Shown here: piece by piece, positions 1 through 9,386 of the stretch
How positions within the stretch are numbered: position 1 is the stretch's first letter
Layout: each line of letters starts with the position of its first letter
Assembly: GCF_042655305.1 (NCBI RefSeq)
Contig: NZ_JBHSLR010000001.1
DNA from: Arcanobacterium_A bovis
Lineage (GTDB): Bacteria; Actinomycetota; Actinomycetes; Actinomycetales; Actinomycetaceae
Direction: 5' to 3' (one strand)
Length of the DNA: 32,049 nucleotides
Program-made: the position numbers and the translations under genes
The notes under the pieces: model-generated
The model's input: only the letters and a program-made list of their open reading frames with translations
Databases searched by the model: none
What the model was told of the DNA's origin: nothing

Positions 1-179
1 CACACTATTGAGATCCCAAACAACAAACCCACACCCAACAAACAACCCCACAAACAAGGCCATCCACCAGGGAAGCAACTTCAATCAACTTGAAGATTTG
101 TTGCCCGACACGTTCGATTTTCATCGTTTTCCGCGTCGCCGCAACGGATATTTACTTTATAGAAGATTCAGTCTCTACG
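1..179. other. Intergenic end of window, no gene seen
   Basis: This stretch beyond the malic enzyme stop holds no convincing coding region. The first 60 bases are strongly A/C-rich on the plus strand, with many aac/caa runs. A small inverted repeat, cttcaa-N5-ttgaag, lies at 79-95 and could be a weak hairpin downstream of the minus-strand malic enzyme gene. A plus-strand open frame crosses the region but has no ribosome site or recognisable protein. Confidence 0.5.
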
Positions 180-1694
180 TCAATTCAGCGGGCGGTGTCG
201 CTGATCACATAACCGATATTTGGCTTTATAAAGCCAAATATCGCCCGCTACACAAGATTCACTTCGCTTCTTTCTACTTCTTTCGCGATTCTTGATTCTT
301 GTTCTTTTCAAATTCTTTTCAAATTCTTCTCGAATCGCATTTGCCACGCGCTTTGCGATGTCAGGATGAAAAACACCGGGAATGATAAAACTCGAGTTTA
401 ACTCCTTGGGCTCCACTACATCGGCGAGTGCGCGCGCCGTCACCGAAAGCATTTCGTCCGTGATCTCGTGCGCACGAATATCAAGCAATCCACGGAACAG
501 CCCTGGAAATACCAGCACATTGTTGATCTGGTTAGGGAAATCAGATCGTCCTGTGGCTACGATTTTTGCGTGCTCGCCTGCGGCGATGGGATCTACTTCC
601 GGCGTCGGATTGGCCATCGCAAATACGATCGCGTCATCAGCCATAGTTGCAATGTCGCTACCGTCCAAAATATTTCCTGACGACACCCCAATAAACACAT
701 CTGCTCCTTTGAGCACTTCCTTTAGGGAACCATCTACATTGCGCGGATTGGTATTTTGCGCAAGCCACTGACGATCCGGATCTGCTTCTTCGCGGAATCT
801 TCCCAACGACCCTGCGCGCCCACAACCGATCACGTCTTTGGCTCCTTCGCGCAACAAAAGTCGAATGATGGCATTACCTGCTGCCCCAACGCCGGAGACG
901 ACGATGCGCACATCTTCGATCTTTTTGTGTACGACCTTCAAGGCATTGATCAACGCCGCCAGCGTCACTGCTGCTGTTCCATGTTGATCGTCGTGGAATA
1001 CCGGAATATCAAGTTCTTGACGAAGCCTGCGTTCAATTTCAAAACATCGCGGCGCAGAAATATCTTCGAGGTTAATCCCGCCAAATCCAGGCGCAATAGC
1101 CTTAACAATAGTAATAATTTCTTCGCTATCTTTGGTGTCCAAACAAATCGGCCAGGCGTCCACATTGGCGAAATTCTTGAACAACGCTGCTTTGCCTTCC
1201 ATCACTGGCATCGCAGCTTCGGGCCCAATATCACCCAAACCGAGCACAGCGGTTCCATCCGAAATCACGGCAACCGTGTTTCGTTTAATGGTCAGACGCC
1301 GGGCTTCAGATTTGTCTTCCGCTATCAGTTCGCATACGCGGGCGACGCCGGGGGTATAGATTCGCGATAGGTCCTGTCGCGTTTTGAGTGGACGTTTCAA
1401 TGTCACTTCTACTTTTCCGCCAAGATGCGCCTGGATGGTGACATCATGAATGCCGTGTACGGTGACGTCGTCGATGTCTTCGAAAGCTTCGCGAATCTCA
1501 ATGGCATGCTCATAATCGGTACAGTTCATCGTGATGTCGACCAAGATTTTGTCGTCGTCAGATTTGACCACGTCAATGCCGTATACCATCGCCCCACAGT
1601 CAGCAACTGTTTGAACGAGCCGAGGAATTGCATGAGGATCCGTCGCAATCTCGCAGCGCATCGTTGCAGTATAAGTGGGAATCGCTAAACTCAT
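180..1694 (-). CDS. NAD(P)-dependent malic enzyme with N-terminal ACT domain
   Basis: Malic enzyme oxidatively decarboxylates malate to pyruvate, giving NAD(P)H and CO2 in the cytosol. Residues about 9-85 look like an ACT regulatory domain. The catalytic core follows with IYTPGVA (Tyr113), GLGDIG (152-157), EGKAALFK (Lys168), the metal-binding EDISAP (210-215), DDQHGT (235-240) and the dinucleotide motif GVGAAG (269-274). The ACT arrangement is typical of short bacterial malic enzymes. Recognisable homology should end near residue 455; the remaining roughly 50 residues are a basic, low-complexity tail. Residues 485-494 are encoded by a perfect 30-bp palindrome, so the native stop may have been lost. 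The gene stands alone; the next gene (gatB) is separated from it by a terminator hairpin. The choice between NAD and NADP cannot be made by eye. Confidence 0.93.
   Translation of the reverse strand: MSLAIPTYTATMRCEIATDPHAIPRLVQTVADCGAMVYGIDVVKSDDDKILVDITMNCTDYEHAIEIREAFEDIDDVTVHGIHDVTIQAHLGGKVEVTLKRPLKTRQDLSRIYTPGVARVCELIAEDKSEARRLTIKRNTVAVISDGTAVLGLGDIGPEAAMPVMEGKAALFKNFANVDAWPICLDTKDSEEIITIVKAIAPGFGGINLEDISAPRCFEIERRLRQELDIPVFHDDQHGTAAVTLAALINALKVVHKKIEDVRIVVSGVGAAGNAIIRLLLREGAKDVIGCGRAGSLGRFREEADPDRQWLAQNTNPRNVDGSLKEVLKGADVFIGVSSGNILDGSDIATMADDAIVFAMANPTPEVDPIAAGEHAKIVATGRSDFPNQINNVLVFPGLFRGLLDIRAHEITDEMLSVTARALADVVEPKELNSSFIIPGVFHPDIAKRVANAIREEFEKNLKRTRIKNRERSRKKRSESCVAGDIWLYKAKYRLCDQRHRPLN
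187..249. repeat. Perfect 30-bp palindrome with outer arms, inside malic enzyme 3' end
   Basis: Bases 214-243 form a perfect palindrome: arm cgatatttggcttta at 214-228, then its exact reverse complement at 229-243 with no spacer. An outer pair, agcgggc at 187-193 and gcccgct at 243-249, extends the symmetry with unpaired sequence on one side. The palindrome is translated as the near-terminal residues of the malic enzyme and would encode the same peptide on either strand. It could be a cruciform, a terminator, an operator or a small inserted repeat element. No second copy was noticed in this window. Confidence 0.85.
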
Positions 1695-1854
1695 GTGAAA
1701 TATCTCCTCGAAAAAGCAGTGTCAGACACAAGCCATCAACATCAAGGATTACACATTTCCGACTTTAAACACACAACATTCCATATATGGGATTCAATGC
1801 CTAAACATGCGCACACATTTTCGAAATCATACACATCTATAACAGGCGTAATAA

Positions 1855-1895
1855 CTGGTGGGGCGGGAGATTTTGGAAATCTCCCGCCCCACCAG
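1855..1895 (-). terminator. 19-bp perfect hairpin after gatB
   Basis: Arm ctggtggggcgggagattt at 1855-1873 pairs perfectly with 1877-1895 across a 3-base loop (1874-1876). It lies about 50 bases beyond the gatB stop, so it fits as the end of the gatCAB transcript. There is only a weak T-rich stretch (ttatta on the minus strand) after it. It also separates this operon from the malic enzyme promoter region. Confidence 0.75.
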
Positions 1896-1947
1896 GCCAG
1901 GTTTAGCATCATCTAAGTAGACTCACGCCCACTTAGCGCTAGCAAAG

Positions 1948-3444
1948 CTACTGAGCTTGCACACGCTCCATGATGATTTCACGTACACGTGCTGCATCTG
2001 CTTTGCCACCAGTAGCTTTCATCACCGCACCAACGATAGCGCCAGCTGCTTGCACTTTACCGCTGCGAATCTTCTCCACTACATCCGGGTTAGCAGCTAG
2101 AGCCTCATCGACCGCGGTATTGAGTGCACCATCATCAGACACCACTTCCAGCCCACGAGCTTTGACAACCTCAGCTGGATCGCCTTCGCCTGCTAGCACG
2201 CCCTCAAGAGCCTGACGCGCCAGCTTATCGGTGAGTTTGCCAGATTCCACAAGCTGGTCGAGTTGTGCTACTTGTGCTGCAGTAACAGGAACGTCGTCGA
2301 TTTCAATCTCGTTTTCTTTGGCGTAACGAGCTAGCTCGCCCATCCACCATTTGCGCGCACCCGCTGGGCTAGCGCCTGCTTCGACAGAATCCGAAATCAG
2401 ATCCAAAACGCCCAAATTCACCATGTCACGCATTTCCAGATCTGAAACGGACCACTCTTCCATTAGACGACGGCGTTTTGCTGCCGGTAGCTCGGGAAGC
2501 GAAGCGCGAATTTCCTGAACCCACTCGCGGCTCGGCTGCAAAGGAACCAAATCCGGCTCTGGGAAATAGCGGTAATCGTCCGCATCAGACTTCACACGAC
2601 CAGACAACGTAGACGAATCAGCTTCTTGCCAGTGGCGAGTTTCTTGCAAAACCTCTGCCCCTGAATCCAACACCGCAGCCTGGCGGCACATTTCGTATTG
2701 CACAGCGCGCTCAATGGCTCGGAAGGAGTTCACATTCTTCGTCTCAGTGCGCGTTCCCAGCGGTGACTGCGGTGTCTTGCGCAAAGACACATTGATATCT
2801 GCGCGCACATTTCCGCGCTCCATCCGCGCTTCCGATACGCCAATTGCCCGAGCAATATCACGAATCGTTTGCACGTACTTCGCTGCAACTTCCGGCGCAC
2901 GCTCACCGCATCCTTCAATAGGACGCGTGACGATCTCTACCAGTGGCACACCTGCACGGTTGTAGTCCACAAGCGAATAGCTCGCACCTTGAATCCGGCC
3001 TTCGCCACCAACGTGGGTGTTCTTTCCGGCGTCTTCCTCAACGTGGGCACGCTCAATATTGACGCGGAACACTTCGCCGTCATCCAACTCGACATCGAGA
3101 TACCCATCAAATGCGAGTGGCTCGTCGGATTGGGACGTCTGGAAGTTTTTGCACAAATCAGGATAGAAGTAATTCTTGCGTGCAAATCGGCATGATTCGG
3201 CGATCTTGCAGTTCAATGCCAGACCAAGACGAATCGCGTACTCGATAGCTTTCTTGTTCACAACCGGCAATGCACCAGGCATTCCGAGCGAAACCGGAGT
3301 GGTGAAAGTGTTCGGTTCCCCGCCGAATGCGTTAGGTGCAGCATCGAACATCTTGGTGGTGGTACCTAATTCCACGTGAACTTCGATACCCAAAACTGGA
3401 TCAAAATTCGCCACAACGCTGTCGAAATCCATCAATTCATCCAT
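1948..3444 (-). CDS. gatB: Asp/Glu-tRNA(Asn/Gln) amidotransferase subunit B
   Basis: GatB binds the misacylated tRNA and activates its Glu or Asp side chain so that ammonia from GatA can form Gln-tRNA(Gln) or Asn-tRNA(Asn). The 498-residue length is normal for the family. The N-terminal region (about 15-300) has family signatures such as PVLGIEVHVEL, FYPDLCKNFQTSQ and DYNRAGVPLVEIV; the C-terminal part, from about residue 350, matches the helical YqeY-like tRNA-binding tail. The start is supported by ggagga upstream on the minus strand. It overlaps the gatA stop by one base and is the last gene of the gatC-gatA-gatB operon. Confidence 0.97.
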   Translation of the reverse strand: MDELMDFDSVVANFDPVLGIEVHVELGTTTKMFDAAPNAFGGEPNTFTTPVSLGMPGALPVVNKKAIEYAIRLGLALNCKIAESCRFARKNYFYPDLCKNFQTSQSDEPLAFDGYLDVELDDGEVFRVNIERAHVEEDAGKNTHVGGEGRIQGASYSLVDYNRAGVPLVEIVTRPIEGCGERAPEVAAKYVQTIRDIARAIGVSEARMERGNVRADINVSLRKTPQSPLGTRTETKNVNSFRAIERAVQYEMCRQAAVLDSGAEVLQETRHWQEADSSTLSGRVKSDADDYRYFPEPDLVPLQPSREWVQEIRASLPELPAAKRRRLMEEWSVSDLEMRDMVNLGVLDLISDSVEAGASPAGARKWWMGELARYAKENEIEIDDVPVTAAQVAQLDQLVESGKLTDKLARQALEGVLAGEGDPAEVVKARGLEVVSDDGALNTAVDEALAANPDVVEKIRSGKVQAAGAIVGAVMKATGGKADAARVREIIMERVQAQ

Positions 3445-4949
3445 TACAGAGCCTCCTCCAGTGCCTCAACTGGGCATTGTGCAGCGTCGTCAGTTGCAAG
3501 CGATTCAATAACAGCTGCGATTTTATACATCCGAGCGTCCTCATGAGCAGGTGCGATGACCTGCACTCCCACGGGGAGCCCCTCCGAAAGACCTGCTGGA
3601 ACCGACATCGCCGGCACACCGGCCAAATTTGCCGGGATAGTAGCGATATCGTTCATGTACATCGCCATAGGATCATTGGACTTCTCACCAAAGCGGAACG
3701 CAACAGTAGGCGAAGTAGGAGAAATCAACACGTCACACTGTGCAAACGCTGCATCAAGATCGCGTTGCACCAAAGTGCGCACTTTTTGCGCCGAGCCATA
3801 GTAGGCATCAAAATAGCCTGCAGAAAGAGCGTGCGTTCCCAAAATGACGCGCCGCTTCACTTCCGTGCCGAATTTTGCGCCACGAGTAGCGCTCATCATT
3901 GTCTCGGCAGTAACTGGGCCTTCAGTTGGCTCTACTCGGTTGCCATAGCGAACGCCGTCGAACCGCGCTAGGTTCGAAGAAACTTCCGCTGGCATGATCA
4001 GGTAGTATGCGCCGAGCGAATATTCAAACGACGGGCAAGACACCGTCACGATTTGCGCACCGCGTTCACGCAAACGCTCCACCGTGGCATTGAAGACGTC
4101 AAGCACGCCCTGTGAGTATCCCTCACCCTGCATCTGCTCGACCAAGCCAATACGAAGTCCGCTCAAATCTTGCGCAGCTTCCAATTCACGCGAAGCGTCA
4201 AGAAGATCAACTGGCACATCAGGAAGCGACGTCGAGTCATGCGGATCGTAGCCGTCGATGATGTCTTGTAGTGCGGCAGCGTCAGCAACAGTGCGCGTCA
4301 CTGGTCCGATTTGGTCGAGCGACGACGCCATAGCCACCAAGCCATATCGAGAGACAGCACCATACGTTGGCTTTGCACCAACAGTTCCCGTCACAGCTCC
4401 AGGCTGGCGGATCGAACCGCCTGTATCAGACCCCAGAGCCCAAGGCACCATATAAGAAGCCACAGCAGCAGCAGAGCCGCCACCAGAACCACCTGGAATA
4501 CGCTCCACATCCCAAGGATTGCGCGTCGCACCGAAAGCCGAGTGCTCGGTAGACGAGCCCATCGCGAATTCATCCATATTGGTATGACCAATAATTGGCA
4601 AACGTGCCTGCTTGATCTTCGTGATTACCGTTGCATCGTACGGCGGCTTCCAGCCTTCGAGCATGAGGGAACCACAAGTGGTTGGAATACCGCGCTGACA
4701 CATATTGTCTTTGACAGCAACCGGAACCCCAGCAAACGGAGGCAGTTCCACGCCAGCAACGCGATCGTCGTCAACCGCTTGTGCCTGCTGCAACGCACCT
4801 TCACGATCAACATAAAGGAAAGCATGCAAGCGTGAATCCAAGCGCTCAATCGCATCTAGGCACAGTTCGGTGAGTTCAACGGACGTAATTTCGCGATCAC
4901 GCAACAACTGCGCAAGTTCAAGGGCAGACTTCTTGAGAATTTCCTTCAT
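3444..4949 (-). CDS. gatA: Asp/Glu-tRNA(Asn/Gln) amidotransferase subunit A
   Basis: GatA is the amidase subunit that hydrolyses glutamine and channels ammonia to GatB. The Ser-cisSer-Lys catalytic triad of the amidase signature family is visible: Lys80 in VAVKDN, Ser155 in GGSGGGSAAA and Ser179 in GSDTGGSIRQPG. Length (501 residues) is normal. A gagga ribosome site lies just before the ATG, inside the end of gatC, and the genes overlap by one base (a TAATG junction), which implies translational coupling. The same one-base overlap connects it to gatB. Confidence 0.98.
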   Translation of the reverse strand: MKEILKKSALELAQLLRDREITSVELTELCLDAIERLDSRLHAFLYVDREGALQQAQAVDDDRVAGVELPPFAGVPVAVKDNMCQRGIPTTCGSLMLEGWKPPYDATVITKIKQARLPIIGHTNMDEFAMGSSTEHSAFGATRNPWDVERIPGGSGGGSAAAVASYMVPWALGSDTGGSIRQPGAVTGTVGAKPTYGAVSRYGLVAMASSLDQIGPVTRTVADAAALQDIIDGYDPHDSTSLPDVPVDLLDASRELEAAQDLSGLRIGLVEQMQGEGYSQGVLDVFNATVERLRERGAQIVTVSCPSFEYSLGAYYLIMPAEVSSNLARFDGVRYGNRVEPTEGPVTAETMMSATRGAKFGTEVKRRVILGTHALSAGYFDAYYGSAQKVRTLVQRDLDAAFAQCDVLISPTSPTVAFRFGEKSNDPMAMYMNDIATIPANLAGVPAMSVPAGLSEGLPVGVQVIAPAHEDARMYKIAAVIESLATDDAAQCPVEALEEAL

Positions 4950-5245
4950 TATTCCTCCCCCAAAATCTGTGGAACAGCAAATTTGCCATCCTCGTGTGCC
5001 GGAGCCATTGCGAGCACTTCGTCCACATCGATACCTTCGCCGACGACGTCCTCACGCCACACATTCGAGAGCGGAATGGGATGGGAAGTCGCTGGCACAT
5101 CAGCCGATGCGACCTCGGAAACTTTCGCAACAGCATCGGAAATTACGGCAAGTTCATTTGCGAACTGTGTGATTTCCTCGTCTGTTAGGGCAATACGTGC
5201 GAGGTCTGCTACGCGAGCAACCTCTTCTTTGGAAAATGACGACAT
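4949..5245 (-). CDS. gatC: Asp/Glu-tRNA(Asn/Gln) amidotransferase subunit C
   Basis: GatC is the small belt-like subunit that stabilises the GatA-GatB complex. The 98-residue product has the usual form: MSSFSKEEVARVADLARIAL at the start, then a helical region and an LxNVxREDVV-type motif. It is the first gene of the operon. No Shine-Dalgarno sequence is visible. Instead a TAGAAT hexamer lies 7 bases from the ATG on the minus strand, so the message may be leaderless, which is common in actinobacteria. Confidence 0.95.
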   Translation of the reverse strand: MSSFSKEEVARVADLARIALTDEEITQFANELAVISDAVAKVSEVASADVPATSHPIPLSNVWREDVVGEGIDVDEVLAMAPAHEDGKFAVPQILGEE

Positions 5246-5251
5246 GCTCTT

Positions 5252-5257
5252 ATTCTA
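5252..5257 (-). promoter_or_regulatory. Possible -10 box for leaderless gatCAB transcript
   Basis: TAGAAT on the minus strand ends 7 bases before the gatC ATG (5245), so transcription would begin at or next to the start codon. No good -35 hexamer is seen at the expected spacing. There is no ribosome site upstream of gatC, which is consistent with a leaderless message but does not prove it. Confidence 0.4.
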
Positions 5258-5404
5258 TGTTTCTTGGCCAGCTTGCGCTAACTCGTATCATCATTTCATC
5301 ATTCATCGTGATGCCACAGTCACTAACCTGCTACCCACTGACGTTCATACTCCACACCAGCACAGGCCAACCGCAAGCCAACCCAGCCCAACCCCTCCGG
5401 AAGT

Positions 5405-6703
5405 ATGCTTTGTTATTCATCGATGAGCTATGATGATCCTATGATCAGGACGCGAAGGCAGCAAAAAGAGACACTCAAACGTATGCTCAAATGGGGAGTG
5501 GGCGGTCTACTTACAGCTCAAGCTGCAGCAATCGCAACAGTTAGCGCTATCGACGCGCATCGAAAACGCCGCAATCCAGACCACGGGGATTTCCCTCATC
5601 TTGAGCCGCTGATGAACGATCTATCTGATCACGATGTAACAATTTACACCTACGGCGAAGACCTCTACGAAGCGCAACTAAACGCGATCCGCGACGCCGA
5701 ACATCATATCTATTTTGAGAACTTTATAATGAAGGACGATTTCATCGGGAATCGCTTCAAAGACGAGCTCATTAATGCTGCTCACCGCGGCGTGTCGGTC
5801 TATATCATTCTCGACACGTGGGGAAATTTGAATCAACCACCCCGCTTCCGCAAATACCCCAAACATCCGAATATTCATGTATTGCTATTCCCGCTCCTTC
5901 GCCCAGGAATTATAACTGGTCAAGCCCGAAAAAAGGGACGCGATCACCGCAAAATTATCTGCGTTGATTCTCAGATCGGTTTTGTGGGCGGCTACAATAT
6001 CGGCGATCTCTTTGCCCACCACTGGCGCGATACTCATATTCGCGTGCGCGGCCCACAGGTATGGGAGCTTGAAAATGCCTTCGTGGATATGTGGAATATC
6101 TATCGATACCAAAAAATACATCCTGAACTGCCAGATGTAGGTGCCGGCGTGTGGGCGCCGCACCTTCGTGCAGTCACGAATACGCCAGCGTTCAATTCTT
6201 TCCCGGTACGAGCACTCTACCTCGAAGCCATTGACCGCGCCTCAAAGAATATTTGGATCACGATGGGATACTTCATCCCTGATCAAGGGCTCAAATTCGC
6301 GCTCCTCCAAGCAGCGAAACGTGGTGTAGACGTGCGGATTCTTCTTCCTGAATACTCCAATCATATCGTTGCCGACTGGGTGGGCCGCCCTCACTACGCC
6401 GAATTACTCAGAGGCGGGGTGAGAATTTTCCGCTATCGAAAAGCGATGGTGCACGCCAAAACGATGACGGTTGATGGCGTGTGGTCCACCGTGGGAACCA
6501 CCAATATCGACCGACTCTCGATGGCCGGAAATTTCGAGGTCAATGTAGAAATTTTCTCCGAAGAAATCGCACAGTCTATGGAAAAAATCTTCCGTCTGGA
6601 CCTCACCAATACTTCGGAACTGCTTCTTGACGAGTGGGAAAGTCGCGGCAAACTATCGAAGCTCGGCGAACGCCTCCTTGGCCCGCTCGGACCGCTACTG
6701 TAG
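5405..6703 (+). CDS. Cardiolipin synthase-like phospholipase D family protein
   Basis: The protein has two HKD catalytic motifs of the phospholipase D superfamily: H181-x-K183-x4-D188 (HRKIICVD) and H350-x-K352-x4-D357 (HAKTMTVD). Spacing and length (432 residues) fit a bacterial cardiolipin synthase, which joins phosphatidylglycerol molecules at the membrane. There is one N-terminal hydrophobic segment (about 29-50) and not the two membrane helices of the classical enzyme, so a different phosphatidyltransferase role is possible. The start is uncertain: ATG at 5405, 5423 and 5441 are all in frame and none has a well-placed ribosome site. It is a single gene on the plus strand, divergent from gatC and convergent with ligA. 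Confidence 0.85.
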   Translation: MLCYSSMSYDDPMIRTRRQQKETLKRMLKWGVGGLLTAQAAAIATVSAIDAHRKRRNPDHGDFPHLEPLMNDLSDHDVTIYTYGEDLYEAQLNAIRDAEHHIYFENFIMKDDFIGNRFKDELINAAHRGVSVYIILDTWGNLNQPPRFRKYPKHPNIHVLLFPLLRPGIITGQARKKGRDHRKIICVDSQIGFVGGYNIGDLFAHHWRDTHIRVRGPQVWELENAFVDMWNIYRYQKIHPELPDVGAGVWAPHLRAVTNTPAFNSFPVRALYLEAIDRASKNIWITMGYFIPDQGLKFALLQAAKRGVDVRILLPEYSNHIVADWVGRPHYAELLRGGVRIFRYRKAMVHAKTMTVDGVWSTVGTTNIDRLSMAGNFEVNVEIFSEEIAQSMEKIFRLDLTNTSELLLDEWESRGKLSKLGERLLGPLGPLL

Positions 6704-6740
6704 ACAGCATAAACGCAGTGGGCATCACAAACACTCGCCA

Positions 6741-6756
6741 GCACCCCACAGGGTGC
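6741..6756 (+). terminator. Small hairpin after the phospholipase D gene
   Basis: gcaccc at 6741-6746 pairs with gggtgc at 6751-6756 around a 4-base loop and is followed by aaatagtttttg. The stem is short, with a T-run a few bases later, about 40 bases after the stop codon. It is a plausible weak terminator between two convergent genes. Confidence 0.5.
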
Positions 6757-6818
6757 AAATAGTTTTTGTGCAAATTCCTGTGCCTAGAACGCTTTATGCG
6801 ACTACAGCACCACCCGAT

Positions 6819-9386
6819 CTACTCCAAGGTATTACCAGTGCGTACAAGCTCCTCAAACTGTTCTTCTGAGTAAGTCGGAACGCCAAGATCGAGTGCTTTC
6901 GTCGCTTTCGATCCCGCATTTTCTCCGACGACGACGAGCGAGGTACGTCGCGAGACCGAACCTGCCGCTTTTCCACCGTGGCGCTCAATCGTCTCATTGA
7001 TCGAATCACGGGTGAAGTTCTGGAAGGAACCGGTTGCCACGATCGTGAGTCCAGCCAAGGTTTGTGGAACGGACGACGCCGAGGCGGACGCGTCGTCGGC
7101 AAAACTTACGCCAGCCTTCTTCCAGTTCTCGATGATCTCTTGGTGCCAATCGACTTCAAACCACTGCAACAGTGATTGCCCAATAACCTCACCGACTCCC
7201 TCAACTTGGGAAATCTCGTCAAGACCAGCTTCAAGAATGGCATCAAGCGAGCCGAAACGTTGAGCCAAGGCTTTTGAAGCTACTGGACCGACATGGCGAA
7301 TATTGAGCGCCACGATTTTACGCCACAGTTCTTTGGACTTCGCTACCTCTACCTCAGCTAATGCTTTGAGAATCGTTTTGGATGGCTCAGATACAACTAT
7401 CGTATTACCGTGCGGAAACTCCTCAGATGGAGGAAGTTTCTTAGCCCTGGGCTTCGTCCAAGCAGCGCGAACATACTTATAATCGCCGGTCGGTGCTCCA
7501 CCTTTTCGCACTTCTTGCCACTGCCATACATCGCGCAAATCTTCGACAGCGAGATCGAATAAACCAGCTTCCGATTCCAACACTGGAATTTGGGCAGGTG
7601 GAAAGTTCAGTCCCTCAAGTACGTGCGGCGCAACCGTATGTTCGGTATCCAACAGTGCGCCGTCGTCGTCAACAATGCCCAGTTCTTGCCTTTCTTTCAA
7701 ACTCAAAGACAGCGCTTTCTTGTTTCCATCGAAATCTCTGAAATCCACAGTATGCCCAGTGGCAAGCGCGAGCAACGCGTCGTCGCGCGAACTGTCTGGA
7801 TTCGCAAGCCAACGAGCAGTTTCATCCCCGAGCGCCTCGATATCGAGAGCGCCACGCGAGGCGATGTGCACGATTCGCTGCGTTAGCTGCGCCGGACACG
7901 ACCGCGTGTTTTGGCAGCGCAGATCGACGTCGTCTTCCTTGGACGCTCGCACCGGACCGCCGCACGCGGGACATACCGAAGGCATAACAAATTCTCGCTC
8001 TGAGCCATCGCGCGCGCTGAGAATCGGACCAAGAACTTCCGGGATTATATCCCCTGCCTTGCGCAACACCACCATATCGCCAATAAGCACGCCTTTGCGC
8101 TTGACCTCAGTTGGATTGTGCAAGGTGGCCTGAGAGACGGTCGAACCCGCAACCTCCACGGGCTCCATAACAGCAAAAGGTGTAACTCGTCCGGTTCGGC
8201 CCACCTGTACACGAATATCGAGGAGTCGCGTCTGCACCTCCATCGGCGGATATTTGTAGGCTACCGCCCACTTAGGAACGCGCGTAGTAAATCCAAGTTC
8301 TTGCTGAATACGGCGATCTTCAAGTTTGATGACGACGCCGTCGAATTCGTGTTCGAGCGAATTGCGTTTGCCTTCGTAGGAATCCAAGAACCGCTCAATT
8401 TCCTCAATCGAACTGAGGATTTCGGTTTGCGGTGAAATCGGGAGTCCCCATGACCGGAAAACCTCATAGACCCCTTCTTGAGTCTCCAGGGCTTTCATGA
8501 GGGACGGGCTCGCGCCTTCGAGGGCGCCAATTCCGTGCGCAATAAATGCCAAGGAACGGATAGCAAAACCAGAGTTGTCGTCCTGACGTAGCGATCCAGC
8601 AGCGGCATTGCGGGGATTAACAAAGGTCTTGAGCTTGTTCTCCCTGCGTCTGAGCGGAAGTAATGGAAGTTGATCGGCCTCGCCGCGTGCCAAATTTTCT
8701 TTGCGAATACGTGCATTTTCTTTACGAATTTGCGCATTAGTTTGCGAGATTGCCGCGTTGCGCTCCTCTACGAGCATATTGCGCTGTTCAACCAAACTAT
8801 TGAACTCTTCGAATGCCTTGACCGGGAAAAACACTTCACCGCGCACTTCAACAAGCTCGGGGAAATCCGTGCCGGCAAGCGCAGCGGGAATCGCAGAAAT
8901 CGCGAGCGCATTGCGGGTCACATCTTCACCTTCGACGCCGTCACCTCGCGTCGCAGCACTCTCCAGCTGTCCGTTGCGATATGTGAGGTTCAGCGCCAGA
9001 CCGTCAATTTTCACTTCGGCAGTGAATCGTGAATCCGCAGGCACATCGTTCATAAGCGAGGTGTACCATGCTCTGAGCTCTTCCTTCGAAAATACGTCCT
9101 GCAAGGAATACATGCGCTCGCGGTGTTTTAACGACGGCGTGTTGGCACCAGTTACTTTTGATCCCACTTTCATCGTGGGCGAATCTGGATTCCACAACTG
9201 CGGAAACTGATCCTCAATGGTGCGCAACTCATGAATGAGCGTGTCGTATTGTGCATCAACCATGATCGGTTCTGCCGTGGAATGATAAGCCTCCTGCGCA
9301 GCGCTCAATATCGCCGCGAGTTCGTTCCAACGGGCTTGCGCAGATTCAAAAGATAATCCTTCAGACACGCTCATATTCTTTCGCAT
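6819..9386 (-). CDS. ligA: NAD-dependent DNA ligase, long form
   Basis: LigA seals nicks in replication and repair using NAD. The nucleotidyltransferase Lys126 sits in EVKIDGLAL; the OB region follows (GRTGRVTPFAVMEPV), then a four-cysteine zinc site (CPACGG...CQNTRSCPAQ), helix-hairpin-helix repeats (VEGVGEVIGQSLLQWF) and a C-terminal BRCT domain (LAGLTIVATGSF onward). At 855 residues it is well over the roughly 670-700 of most LigA proteins. The extra length lies in a charged insert with a repeated RIRKEN unit around residue 220 in the adenylation domain, and in about 130 residues between the zinc finger and the HhH region. Bifidobacterial and actinomycetal LigA can be similarly long. The start may be the second Met (9374), since that gives the usual MSVSEGL beginning. 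Confidence 0.96.
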   Translation of the reverse strand: MRKNMSVSEGLSFESAQARWNELAAILSAAQEAYHSTAEPIMVDAQYDTLIHELRTIEDQFPQLWNPDSPTMKVGSKVTGANTPSLKHRERMYSLQDVFSKEELRAWYTSLMNDVPADSRFTAEVKIDGLALNLTYRNGQLESAATRGDGVEGEDVTRNALAISAIPAALAGTDFPELVEVRGEVFFPVKAFEEFNSLVEQRNMLVEERNAAISQTNAQIRKENARIRKENLARGEADQLPLLPLRRRENKLKTFVNPRNAAAGSLRQDDNSGFAIRSLAFIAHGIGALEGASPSLMKALETQEGVYEVFRSWGLPISPQTEILSSIEEIERFLDSYEGKRNSLEHEFDGVVIKLEDRRIQQELGFTTRVPKWAVAYKYPPMEVQTRLLDIRVQVGRTGRVTPFAVMEPVEVAGSTVSQATLHNPTEVKRKGVLIGDMVVLRKAGDIIPEVLGPILSARDGSEREFVMPSVCPACGGPVRASKEDDVDLRCQNTRSCPAQLTQRIVHIASRGALDIEALGDETARWLANPDSSRDDALLALATGHTVDFRDFDGNKKALSLSLKERQELGIVDDDGALLDTEHTVAPHVLEGLNFPPAQIPVLESEAGLFDLAVEDLRDVWQWQEVRKGGAPTGDYKYVRAAWTKPRAKKLPPSEEFPHGNTIVVSEPSKTILKALAEVEVAKSKELWRKIVALNIRHVGPVASKALAQRFGSLDAILEAGLDEISQVEGVGEVIGQSLLQWFEVDWHQEIIENWKKAGVSFADDASASASSVPQTLAGLTIVATGSFQNFTRDSINETIERHGGKAAGSVSRRTSLVVVGENAGSKATKALDLGVPTYSEEQFEELVRTGNTLE

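Noticed and set aside
8..295. Plus-strand 95-residue open frame at the window start
   Set aside because: A/C-rich low-complexity start, no ribosome site, and its end is the antisense of the malic enzyme including the palindrome.
756..1370. 204-residue plus-strand open frame opposite the malic enzyme
   Set aside because: Antisense shadow of a well-recognised enzyme, with no family resemblance.
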